Origin: Shewanella sp. GD04112
GTDB lineage: Bacteria > Pseudomonadota > Gammaproteobacteria > Enterobacterales > Shewanellaceae
DNA length: 64,000 nucleotides
Direction: 5' to 3'
Assembly (NCBI RefSeq): GCF_029835735.1
Contig: NZ_JAOEAL010000001.1
Span: forward strand, 2,294,001-2,358,000
Part shown: piece by piece, positions 1 through 7,816 of the stretch
Layout: each line of letters begins with the position of its first letter
Position numbering within the stretch: position 1 is the first letter of the stretch
Program-made: the position numbers and the translations under genes
The notes under the pieces: generated by a model
Databases searched by the model: none
What the model was told of the DNA's origin: nothing
The model's input: only the letters and a program-made list of their open reading frames with translations

Positions 1-1
1 G

Positions 2-739
2 GCCCTCATTGCTAAACAAAAATTGGCCGTGTTGGCGCAAGGTTGTGAGATTGATGCCTTTGCCGAGCATTTGACTCTTGAGTCTGCGAACACTGTATTT
101 TCTGGTCTGTTAGCCTATGGTAAAGAGACGAGGTTAGTGCTTGATTGTACTGATAATCTTGCGGCGCGCCATTGTATCAATCGGCTGTGTATTGAGCATG
201 CCTTACCTCTGGTGAGTGCCGCCATTGCCGCTTTCAACGGCCAACTGTTTGCGGTTGATCAACAGCGTTTCCCAATGGGCGGTTGTTATCACTGTATTTT
301 CCCCTCGAATACTCGCGCGCCACAAAATTGTAGCAGCCAAGGTGTGCTTGGCCCCAGTGTCGGCGTGATGGCATCGATGCAGGCGCTGCTAGCAATGCAA
401 TTGTTGCTCCTAGCCACGCCGCCAACCTCTGCAACAAAGCAAACAGCCAATCAGACTTTCGAAGAGGCAAGCCATTCAATCGCCTCCACGAGAGCGCTAC
501 TTGGGCGATTCTGGCGCTTCGATGCCAAGTTGCTGCAATGGCATTCGGCCGCATTAACCCGTGATCCCGAGTGCGAAGTGTGCGGATTAAAACCGAGTTC
601 ATTAAAGCTGAATTCATTAAAACCGAGTGAATTCATGCAACGCCAATCAAGCGAGCGCGTAGAAAAGGCGAATGCTAACACTCAGCATTCGACCGTAACC
701 GTTTCATTCAAATCTGTCCCTAATCGAGGTTTGTTATGA
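2..739 (+). CDS. thiF: ThiF-family sulfur carrier adenylyltransferase, 5' end outside window
   Basis: ThiF adenylates the C-terminal glycine of ThiS so that sulfur can be loaded for thiazole synthesis in the cytoplasm. The frame is open to the left edge, so the N-terminal nucleotide-binding part is missing. Visible are the E1-like stretch around LVLDCTDNLAARHCINRLC, the Cys of NCSSQGVLGP, which matches the ThiF cysteine that forms the acyl-persulfide link, and the zinc-binding pairs CYHC and CEVC. After CEVCG the protein carries an unusual tail of about 50 residues that contains three 5-residue repeats (LKPSS, LKLNS, LKPSE). Its stop overlaps the thiS start (ATGA), which indicates an operon with translational coupling. 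Identity is certain at family level; operon context separates it from MoeB. Confidence 0.93.
   Translation, partial: ALIAKQKLAVLAQGCEIDAFAEHLTLESANTVFSGLLAYGKETRLVLDCTDNLAARHCINRLCIEHALPLVSAAIAAFNGQLFAVDQQRFPMGGCYHCIFPSNTRAPQNCSSQGVLGPSVGVMASMQALLAMQLLLLATPPTSATKQTANQTFEEASHSIASTRALLGRFWRFDAKLLQWHSAALTRDPECEVCGLKPSSLKLNSLKPSEFMQRQSSERVEKANANTQHSTVTVSFKSVPNRGLL
587..631 (+). repeat. three in-frame 15-bp direct repeats in the thiF tail
   Basis: Three consecutive 15-bp units, each beginning TTAAA, at 587-601, 602-616 and 617-631. They encode LKPSS, LKLNS and LKPSE in the tail that follows the last zinc motif of ThiF. The unit length is a multiple of three, so copy-number change would keep the frame. 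Confidence 0.7.
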
Positions 740-939
740 TTTTAATTCATCTCAATAATATGCCCCAAACACTGCAACAACCGCTGAGTTTACAAGCCTT
801 GTTAGAAGCACAAAATATTTGCCAACACTCGGTTGCCTTAGTGCTTAATGAGGCTGTTGTGCCAAAACACCGATGGTCATCTATCCAGTGCCAACACGAG
901 GATAAGATTGATGTATTTGCCGTTGTAGCTGGAGGTTAA
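736..939 (+). CDS. thiS: sulfur carrier protein ThiS
   Basis: A 67-residue ubiquitin-fold sulfur carrier. ThiF adenylates its C-terminal Gly-Gly, which becomes a thiocarboxylate and gives sulfur to ThiG. The sequence ends in VVAGG, the required diglycine, and the length matches ThiS (about 66 residues in E. coli). It overlaps the thiF stop by 4 bp and ends one base before the thiG start, so it lies inside the thiFSGH operon. MoaD and other carriers have the same fold, but the neighbours settle the assignment. Confidence 0.94.
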   Translation: MILIHLNNMPQTLQQPLSLQALLEAQNICQHSVALVLNEAVVPKHRWSSIQCQHEDKIDVFAVVAGG

Positions 940-940
940 G

Positions 941-1705
941 ATGTTAACGATTGCGGGTGTGGAATTTGAGTCACGATTATTTACGGGCACGGGTAAGTTC
1001 AGCTCAAGTCAGCTGATGCTGGAGTCCATTAAGGCGTCTAAATCGCAGTTGGTTACAGTTGCGATGAAAAGAATTGATTTGAAAACAGGAGCCGATGATT
1101 TGCTATCGCCACTAAGGCAAGCGGGCGTGCGACTCTTGCCTAATACATCGGGGGCGCGTAATGCGAAGGAAGCGATATTCGCCGCTGAACTGGCGCGGGA
1201 AATGCTGGGAACACAATGGGTTAAACTTGAAATTCATCCCGATCCCAAATACCTGATGCCCGATGCAGTCGAGACGTTAGCGGCGGCCAAAACCCTGTGT
1301 GAACGTGGGTTTATCGTGATGCCCTACGTGCATGCCGATCCTGTGTTATGTCGCCGCTTAGAAGAGGTTGGCTGCGCTGCCGTGATGCCACTGGCAAGCC
1401 CAATTGGCACTAATCAGGGGCTGGTGACTGAGTCTTTTATCAAGATGATTATTGAGCAGGCAAAAGTGCCCGTGGTGATTGATGCGGGAATTGGCGCGCC
1501 ATCCCATGCGGCCCACGCGATGGAGCTGGGAGCCGATGCCGTTCTGGTTAATACCGCCATCGCGAGTAGTGCTTCGCCCATTGAAATGGCGCAGTGCTTT
1601 AAGGATGCAGTAGATTGCGGGCGACGCGCCTTTGAAGCGGGGCTTGGCCGAGTGCAAACCCAGGCTGTCCATACCAGTCCATTAACAGGATTCTTGCAGC
1701 AATGA
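941..1705 (+). CDS. thiG: thiazole synthase ThiG
   Basis: ThiG is a TIM-barrel enzyme that builds thiazole phosphate from 1-deoxyxylulose 5-phosphate, ThiS thiocarboxylate and dehydroglycine supplied by ThiH. At 254 residues it matches family length. Lys95 in GTQWVKLEIHPDP sits where the Schiff-base lysine is expected, and the C-terminal phosphate-binding segment DAGIGAPSHAAHAMELGADAV is present. The ATG lies one base after the thiS stop. The 3' end overlaps thiH by 4 bp, so the two partner proteins are made together. Confidence 0.96.
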   Translation: MLTIAGVEFESRLFTGTGKFSSSQLMLESIKASKSQLVTVAMKRIDLKTGADDLLSPLRQAGVRLLPNTSGARNAKEAIFAAELAREMLGTQWVKLEIHPDPKYLMPDAVETLAAAKTLCERGFIVMPYVHADPVLCRRLEEVGCAAVMPLASPIGTNQGLVTESFIKMIIEQAKVPVVIDAGIGAPSHAAHAMELGADAVLVNTAIASSASPIEMAQCFKDAVDCGRRAFEAGLGRVQTQAVHTSPLTGFLQQ

Positions 1706-2817
1706 GTTTTGTTGACCAATTTGCCCGCATTGAACGGGATAAGTTATTGCTGGCGTTATATTCCTGCACGGCAGCGGAGGTTGAGCGCGCCCTGATGCAA
1801 CCCGAGGGTAATCTAGAGAGTTTACTCGCCTTGTTGTCTCCAGCAGCAGAGCCCTATATTGAAGAGATGGCGCAGCGCTCGGCGGCGCTCACTCGGCAAC
1901 GCTTTGGGGCCAATATTGGACTCTATTTACCCTTATATCTGTCAAATCTGTGTGCCAACGAGTGCGACTATTGCGGCTTTAGCATGAGCAATAAGCTAAA
2001 GCGCAAAGTGCTCAATGAGCAGGAAATTGTGGCCGAAATGGCGATTATTAAATCCCGTGGCTTTGACTCTATCTTACTGGTATCGGGTGAGCATGAAACC
2101 AAAGTAGGGATGGATTACTTTAAGCGCGTGTTACCCATTGTAAAACAGCAGTTTAGTTATTTAGCCATGGAGGTACAGCCGCTTGATGAGATTGATTATC
2201 GCCAGCTTGTCGAGCTAGGACTTGATGCTGTGATGGTGTATCAAGAAACCTATCAAGCGGCGACCTATGCTAAGCATCACACCCGAGGCAATAAGCAGGA
2301 CTTTGCGTATCGGCTGGCAACGCCCGACCGCGTTGCCAGCGCAGGTGTCGATAAGATTGGCCTAGGCGTGTTATTGGGTTTGGATGACTGGCGACTCGAT
2401 GCCTTACTGATGGGGCATCATTTGGACTATTTAGAACGGCATTATTGGCGGACTCGCTTTAGTATTTCGTTACCTCGTTTGCGGCCTTGTACCGGCGGCA
2501 TAACGCCAAAAGTGCATTTAACCGATCTTGGACTGGTACAATTGATCTGTGCCTTCAGGCTTTTTAATCAGCAACTTGATATCAGTTTATCGACACGCGA
2601 GGCGCCATCACTTCGGGATAATTTGCTGCCACTTGGGATAACACAAATGAGTGCGGGGAGTTCAACGCAACCTGGCGGTTATCAGGCGCCAGAGAGCCAA
2701 TTAGATCAGTTTGAGATAAGCGATGAACGTACCGTTGAGCAAGTCATGACTCAGATGCGCCTTCGGGGATTTAATCCGGTTTTTAAGGATTGGGAATCGG
2801 CTTGGATTGCGGGTTAA
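1702..2817 (+). CDS. thiH: 2-iminoacetate synthase ThiH (radical SAM)
   Basis: ThiH cleaves tyrosine by radical SAM chemistry to give dehydroglycine and p-cresol, and feeds ThiG. The protein has 371 residues. The radical-SAM cluster motif CxxxCxxC is Cys84, Cys88, Cys91 within CANECDYC, followed by the family's GFS. The ATG overlaps the thiG stop (ATGA). It is the last gene of the thi operon here. The 124 bp that follow contain no convincing T-tailed terminator. Confidence 0.96.
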   Translation: MSFVDQFARIERDKLLLALYSCTAAEVERALMQPEGNLESLLALLSPAAEPYIEEMAQRSAALTRQRFGANIGLYLPLYLSNLCANECDYCGFSMSNKLKRKVLNEQEIVAEMAIIKSRGFDSILLVSGEHETKVGMDYFKRVLPIVKQQFSYLAMEVQPLDEIDYRQLVELGLDAVMVYQETYQAATYAKHHTRGNKQDFAYRLATPDRVASAGVDKIGLGVLLGLDDWRLDALLMGHHLDYLERHYWRTRFSISLPRLRPCTGGITPKVHLTDLGLVQLICAFRLFNQQLDISLSTREAPSLRDNLLPLGITQMSAGSSTQPGGYQAPESQLDQFEISDERTVEQVMTQMRLRGFNPVFKDWESAWIAG

Positions 2818-2941
2818 ATGGCGTGCGAAGATCCTGCAGAAATGCGCTCGAAAATGCCGCTAGAAGGGGCGATAAATCTGTACTTCGCACTAGAGTTGGT
2901 TAATAATTAATCCAGTCATTACCAGATGCAGGAATACTCCT

Positions 2942-3205
2942 ATGCAAATCCAATCTGCTTATGCTTCCGGTCTGCAAGGCTTGCAAACGGCTCAATCAGG
3001 GCTCACGCAGGCAACGATTGATGTGGCCAAACCTAGCCCATCGCAAAGTGCTGCGCCGACAGAAACCGCTAAGGCGGTAGATGAACCCGATAAAACTTCG
3101 GCGTTACTGGCGGCGAATGAATCATTGCGACAAGGTGAGGCATCGACTGAGGTACTCCAGCGAGAGTCAGAAACCATAGGTTCGATAATTAACATCAAGG
3201 TATAG
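2942..3205 (+). CDS. small protein of unknown function
   Basis: An 87-residue protein that I cannot assign. Its N-terminus (MQIQSAYASGLQGLQTAQSG) resembles the start of flagellar rod/hook and flagellin-type proteins, where such a helix is a polymerisation or secretion element; that is a resemblance, not an assignment. The middle is rich in Ala, Ser, Pro and Thr and looks disordered. A Shine-Dalgarno-like AGGA precedes the ATG. The stop is two bases before the next start, so it is almost certainly co-transcribed with the SprA-related protein. Confidence 0.7.
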   Translation: MQIQSAYASGLQGLQTAQSGLTQATIDVAKPSPSQSAAPTETAKAVDEPDKTSALLAANESLRQGEASTEVLQRESETIGSIINIKV

Positions 3206-3207
3206 TT

Positions 3208-5361
3208 ATGTCGGTTATGGCGCTGTCAGCACAAATTGGCGCGCCATCCACTTCGTTTTTGGGCGCGGATAAGTCTATTGAGCCAGCAAAAGGCGTTAAA
3301 CCTCAAGGCGGACAGACTTATCAAGGGGGAAATGGTCAGGCGGTTGCAACGCTCTTTGCTTCAACCACTAACCTAAATGCGCCAAAACTCGAAGCGAGTG
3401 GGGCACTTGCACCATCACTAAGCAGCCTCGGGGCTGTGATGGACCAAGCTATGCCAATCAGTACGACACCGCCCGCTTCATTGACGGATGTCAAACCTGC
3501 TAGTCCTCCGATTTCATCTCATGTTGATACTGTCTCTGTTCAGAAGGCTTTCACCGCTCTCGGTGGAAATGCCAAGGCACAACTCCATTCTAACGAGACT
3601 GTTTCGACTCCGTTAAATACAAGCTTACATGCTTCAACTAGCTTTAGCTTACTCACAGGCCCTCGCTCGATTGGCGGAATGAGGGAAGGGCAAATTGCTG
3701 CCATAGCCACACAGCCATCAGTTTCAACCTTGGGGGCATCGGATGTAGGTTTTAGCGCCACGAGTGGTGCTGTTACGCCTTTTTCTCCTCCAGCCCCAAG
3801 CCTTGCAGCCACAATTGCTACTACCGATAGCAGTGTTGGCTCCGCGAGTGTGGGGTTAGCCAATATTTTCTCCACATCTACAGCGGTTGCTACGAATATT
3901 GGCTCAACCGGGTCTAATAGCATTAATCCAAATGCCTCAAGTGCAGTGGTGACTCCCTTTGCGACTGAATTTTCTGGTGCAGATGCGACAGACAAAGCGT
4001 CACATTCCAGCGCCTCAGCTTTTGCCAATTCAAATGCGCTTCCTGATAGCAATCAATCAAGCGGTGTAAGCGAGCAGTTGAGCCGTGTTTTTAGTAAACC
4101 CTCGGGGGAAAGTGGCCAAGTCGGTGCTGGAATTACCCCAAATGCTCAAACGCAACAACAGCAGACTCAAACAGAACAAATTCAAGCTCAAGATGCGCGA
4201 GATGAACAAGCCAAGCAGGCAAGGGCACAGGCGGTACAAGAGCAGGAGCAAAAGCAGCAAGCGTTAGCCGAGGTTTTTGCCAAAGCTGAGCAAACTAAGC
4301 AAGCTCAGCAGACACAGGACGAGCAAACTCGTCAGCAAGACGTAGCGAAGGAGCAAGTTAAACAGGCGCAAGAAAAGGCAATTGAGCAGCAAAAAGCCCA
4401 AGTGGATGCATTAAAATCAAGGGACACAGAAGTCAAAGCCCATGAGCATGCTCACGCCAGTGTGGGCGGTCAATATGCCCAAAGCCCCAGTTTCAAATAT
4501 GAAAAAGGTGCCGATGGTCAGCGTTATGCGACTGACGGTGAGGTGCAAATCGATGTGTCGATAGTACCTGGCGATCCACTGGCGACCATCAATAAGATGA
4601 AGCAAGTCTATGCGGCGGCGATGGCACCTGTTGATCCTTCTTCGGCGGATATTCGTGTTGCCGCAGAAGCACTGCAGAAAATGAATGAGGCCAAGGCGAA
4701 ACTTGCAGAGGAACGTCAGCAGCAGATTGTTGATCAACCGACAATGGAAACGCTGATTGGCGCAGAGGCACAGATTGAAGGTTTACCACCGCTTAAGGAG
4801 CGACAAATTCAAGTCACAGGCAAGATTGATGCTAATGGCAATATCGCAGCGCCCCAAGAGGAACCATCGGCGCCTGTAACAGACGTGATTGATAAGATTA
4901 AACAAGCCATTGCGGCGCAGGTTGCATCGAGTAAAACCTCAGATGTAGCAAGTACCTCTGAAGTTGATAAGACAGAGACCATTGAGCCGCCAACGGCGAC
5001 CTTAGCGATCGGCGCCGTATCAAATAAGGATGAAGCGCCAGAGCTTGCTATGCAGCGGTTGGCGTCGTCTCGTGACAACAAGGGTACATCGAGTCACACA
5101 ACAAACGGCAGTAATGCGGTGCGTTTCTATGGCTCGGTCGCTGTAACAACGCTGGCAAGTAAGGGAAACACTGAAGTTAATCAATCAGGTTCGAATGATG
5201 TTTCACTTGAGCCGATAGGTGACTCGTCTAGCTATGAGCCAGATAGTATTATGTCCAATGGATTGGCGCTCGAGTCCTCAAGCGGTCAAAATACACGCGG
5301 CCTGTTCAATCCTCAAACCTTAGCACTGCACCGTCCACGCTTCTTAGATGTGAATGTCTAG
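3208..5361 (+). CDS. SprA-related putative metalloprotease with long low-complexity N-terminus
   Basis: A 717-residue protein. The recognisable core is at about residues 405-500, with HEHAH at 412-416 inside VKAHEHAHASVGGQYAQSP, then the FKYEKGADGQRYATDGEVQID segment and ATINKMKQVYAAAMAPVDPS. This matches the SprA-related (CJM1_0395-like) putative metalloprotease family; HExxH is the zinc-binding motif. Residues 1-310 are Ser/Thr/Ala-rich and probably disordered. Residues 313-400 are very Gln/Glu/Lys-rich and predict a coiled coil. The long N-terminus makes it bigger than the compact family members I know of. No signal peptide is visible. It follows the 87-residue gene with a 2-bp gap. Proteolytic activity is inferred only from the motif. 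Confidence 0.8.
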   Translation: MSVMALSAQIGAPSTSFLGADKSIEPAKGVKPQGGQTYQGGNGQAVATLFASTTNLNAPKLEASGALAPSLSSLGAVMDQAMPISTTPPASLTDVKPASPPISSHVDTVSVQKAFTALGGNAKAQLHSNETVSTPLNTSLHASTSFSLLTGPRSIGGMREGQIAAIATQPSVSTLGASDVGFSATSGAVTPFSPPAPSLAATIATTDSSVGSASVGLANIFSTSTAVATNIGSTGSNSINPNASSAVVTPFATEFSGADATDKASHSSASAFANSNALPDSNQSSGVSEQLSRVFSKPSGESGQVGAGITPNAQTQQQQTQTEQIQAQDARDEQAKQARAQAVQEQEQKQQALAEVFAKAEQTKQAQQTQDEQTRQQDVAKEQVKQAQEKAIEQQKAQVDALKSRDTEVKAHEHAHASVGGQYAQSPSFKYEKGADGQRYATDGEVQIDVSIVPGDPLATINKMKQVYAAAMAPVDPSSADIRVAAEALQKMNEAKAKLAEERQQQIVDQPTMETLIGAEAQIEGLPPLKERQIQVTGKIDANGNIAAPQEEPSAPVTDVIDKIKQAIAAQVASSKTSDVASTSEVDKTETIEPPTATLAIGAVSNKDEAPELAMQRLASSRDNKGTSSHTTNGSNAVRFYGSVAVTTLASKGNTEVNQSGSNDVSLEPIGDSSSYEPDSIMSNGLALESSSGQNTRGLFNPQTLALHRPRFLDVNV

Positions 5362-5539
5362 CCTCTCGTTCTCGAAATGCCCGCAAATTTTAACTAACTA
5401 GCGTTTGCCTATTAAGGACAATCGCTTAAGCCATGCTCTGCATGACAAGTTCAGTCGCCATTAAAAGGATAAACCCACAATGATTCCCTGCTAGCCTGGT
5501 GCTCGTTTTGCCGCACACGGTGGAAGAAGGTGAGCGTGG

Positions 5540-6442
5540 TTAATCGCTTGTACTCACACCATGATGTTTGAGGAGATAAGAGGCCAGCAGTTTTGAAGCG
5601 GGGCCCTGTTGGTCACGATTCGGGATCACTAGGCTTAGCATAATCCGCCGTTTCTGGCTACCTTGAAGGTGTAAGCGCACTAGTTTGCCTGCGGCTAATT
5701 CTTCTTGGATAAGGAAGGACGGGATCCAGCAGAAACCAATACCTTGATTTAAAATGACTTTCGCCTCATGGAAGTTAGATACTGTCCAGCGCTGCTCGGC
5801 CTTCAACCAACCGATATCAACATTGGGTTGCAGGCCCGTGTCTTTGATCACCAGTTGCAGGTGCTGCGCCAGTAGCTTGTCATCGTCTAAGGTGCCCATT
5901 TCTGCCAAGGGGTGGCTCGGGTGGCAAACCAGATGCAGCTCCTGTTCACACAGGGGCTCGGATAAATAGCCCTTCGGTGGAATTCCGGCGCAAATTGCAA
6001 TATCGACTTTATTTTGAAGGATTAATTCTTGAGTACCTGTGATGACTGAGTCCAACATAATGATCCGAGTGCCGCGGCTATGGGGCAAAAAGTCACTTAG
6101 CGCGCACACTAGACTTTCCATCGGATAGACGATTTCGCGGGCAATGGTGAGTGTGGGCTCCCAACCTTGCTCAAGGTTGCTCGCGAGTTGTTCTAACTCA
6201 TTGACCGCTTGAGTCACATGGCGCGAACGGCGCAATAATACTTCGCCCTGTGGTGTCAGGTAAGCTTTGCGGCCTCGAACTTCGAGTAGTTCTATACCAA
6301 GCTGGTGTTGCAACTTAGCCACCGCATGATTGAGTGAGGATTGGCTCTTATTGAGCTTTTCTGCCGCCTGCGCGTAGCCGCCATAGTCGACGACAGCCTG
6401 TAAAATACGCCATTGCTCAAGGGTGGATTTCGCGCGAGTCAT
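5540..6442 (-). CDS. LysR-family transcriptional regulator
   Basis: A 300-residue LysR-type regulator. The N-terminal winged helix-turn-helix covers about residues 5-65 (YGGYAQAAEKLNKSQSSLNHAVAKLQ), followed by a linker helix and a periplasmic-binding-like effector domain (about 90-295). I chose the ATG at 6442 because GAGGA lies just upstream; an in-frame ATG at 6454 is possible but has poorer spacing. The effector is not evident. It is convergent with the SprA-related gene and is followed upstream by a 174-bp spacer shared with the DUF3541 gene, on the same strand. Confidence 0.92.
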   Translation of the reverse strand: MTRAKSTLEQWRILQAVVDYGGYAQAAEKLNKSQSSLNHAVAKLQHQLGIELLEVRGRKAYLTPQGEVLLRRSRHVTQAVNELEQLASNLEQGWEPTLTIAREIVYPMESLVCALSDFLPHSRGTRIIMLDSVITGTQELILQNKVDIAICAGIPPKGYLSEPLCEQELHLVCHPSHPLAEMGTLDDDKLLAQHLQLVIKDTGLQPNVDIGWLKAEQRWTVSNFHEAKVILNQGIGFCWIPSFLIQEELAAGKLVRLHLQGSQKRRIMLSLVIPNRDQQGPASKLLASYLLKHHGVSTSD

Positions 6443-6616
6443 GGTTGTCCTCATGTCGAAAACGACAGGTTTCTAAAAAAGCGATAGATTGAGGCTTATA
6501 GTGGCGAGCTATGATCGTTTTTTCAATACTATTATCGTGTTAATTGAAAAAGAGGTTATCGCGTTGCAATGCTGCGGCGTGACAACCTCTTATCAGTACA
6601 AACTATGAGTAATGGG

Positions 6617-7816
6617 TTAATCGATAACCTTAGGCGTCACGCCCATAGGTAAATACTTTTTTGTCGCGTTAAGTTCGTTCAGATAGGGGCCGGGATAGAG
6701 GGTTTCTGGCCAATTAAGTAACATTATCGCTAGCACATTACGATGCTCGCCAAGGGCTAAGTCAGGATTGCCCTTGGGTGAGGGGATAATTTGGCTATCA
6801 GGGTCGAACGAGTTGGCAATATACGCCCGAGTTTGAGCCACGACAGTATGGTCTGTCTTGCCCGCTAACAGAAAACTAATGCCGACTTCGGCAATAATAT
6901 CGTCGGTCGCATCCTGTAAAATTCGCTCAATGTTGGCGTCAAAGTAATCCAAAATCCATGCAAACTCAGTGGCATCCACCCGATGCTGATAATATTCACT
7001 GGCGGCAAAGATAAAATGCGTCATGCCGTAGAGCTTATTACGAAACAGTGCTTTGCTGAGTGTGGCATCCTGCGAATCAGGATAAACCCGAGTAAACGCC
7101 GTTTTATAATCCTCTAGATAATCTCCCACACCCAATTGTTTGGCCCAATACACATAGTTAATCAGCTGCGCCGCCCAGGCTTTAATCATCGCGGGATCGG
7201 TCAAACCTTGGCGTAAGTCGGCCTTTTTGAGGGCTTGGATCATTTGGCTATGGCAAGGACCTGTAAAGCCTAACTCATCGATTCGACTGGCAAATCGCAA
7301 TAGCACATCGGAGTAAAATAAAAACTCAGGAAAGGGCGCGAGGGCTTTTTTACGGGCCTTGGCTCTGGGACCATTACCCAGTTCGGCGATGGCGTTCTGT
7401 GAGGCTTGGCGTACAAACTCAGGGTTATCCATTTGGCAGGCATAAAACGCTTGAGCTTCGGTTACCGTATAAAGATCGACTAACGCCGCGTTGGCATATT
7501 GCTCATCGCCCGTCAGGCGATAGAGACGGATCCCATAATGTCCTTGCACCCGAGGCGGGAGTGTATAGAGATGGGTTTCAAGGTTCTGTTGAATAAGCTG
7601 CGCAACGTCGCTTTGGCTTAATTCGGTTTTATCTGCGGCGTTTGGCTTGAGTACGTTTTGTGAGTACTCAAGCCCTGCGTGACTTAGGGATGAGCTATGC
7701 GTGTTGGCGAAAGCACTCTGTGCGGTAAAGAAGGCTAAACCGCTAAAAAGCGCAATGGGTAGTGTGAGTTTGTGTTTCGGTTGTGGTGTATGGGTGATTT
7801 TCAGATCCTGAGACAT
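6617..7816 (-). CDS. DUF3541-like periplasmic protein, function unknown
   Basis: A 399-residue exported protein. Residues 1-37 form a signal peptide (LTLPIALFSGLAFFTAQSAFA, then Asn-Thr). The mature part is helical, with Trp/Tyr-rich helices spaced as in alpha/alpha-toroid folds. I recall this type as DUF3541, common in Shewanella and Vibrio; no enzymatic function is known to me. The ATG at 7816 is chosen because AAAGGA lies 7 bases upstream; an ATG at 7861 would extend it further into the preceding gene. Even so, it overlaps the 3' end of the M3-like gene by 74 bp, which suggests coupled expression. A role with the ATP-grasp/7TM/retropepsin genes upstream is inferred from gene order only. 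Confidence 0.78.
   Translation of the reverse strand: MSQDLKITHTPQPKHKLTLPIALFSGLAFFTAQSAFANTHSSSLSHAGLEYSQNVLKPNAADKTELSQSDVAQLIQQNLETHLYTLPPRVQGHYGIRLYRLTGDEQYANAALVDLYTVTEAQAFYACQMDNPEFVRQASQNAIAELGNGPRAKARKKALAPFPEFLFYSDVLLRFASRIDELGFTGPCHSQMIQALKKADLRQGLTDPAMIKAWAAQLINYVYWAKQLGVGDYLEDYKTAFTRVYPDSQDATLSKALFRNKLYGMTHFIFAASEYYQHRVDATEFAWILDYFDANIERILQDATDDIIAEVGISFLLAGKTDHTVVAQTRAYIANSFDPDSQIIPSPKGNPDLALGEHRNVLAIMLLNWPETLYPGPYLNELNATKKYLPMGVTPKVID

Noticed and set aside
1..940. TPP riboswitch
   Set aside because: The thi operon start, where a THI box would lie, is outside the window and no THI-box sequence is seen within it.
3540..4052. 170-codon open frame on the minus strand inside the SprA-related gene
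   Set aside because: It is antisense to low-complexity Ser/Thr/Ala coding sequence, has no family resemblance and no good start site.
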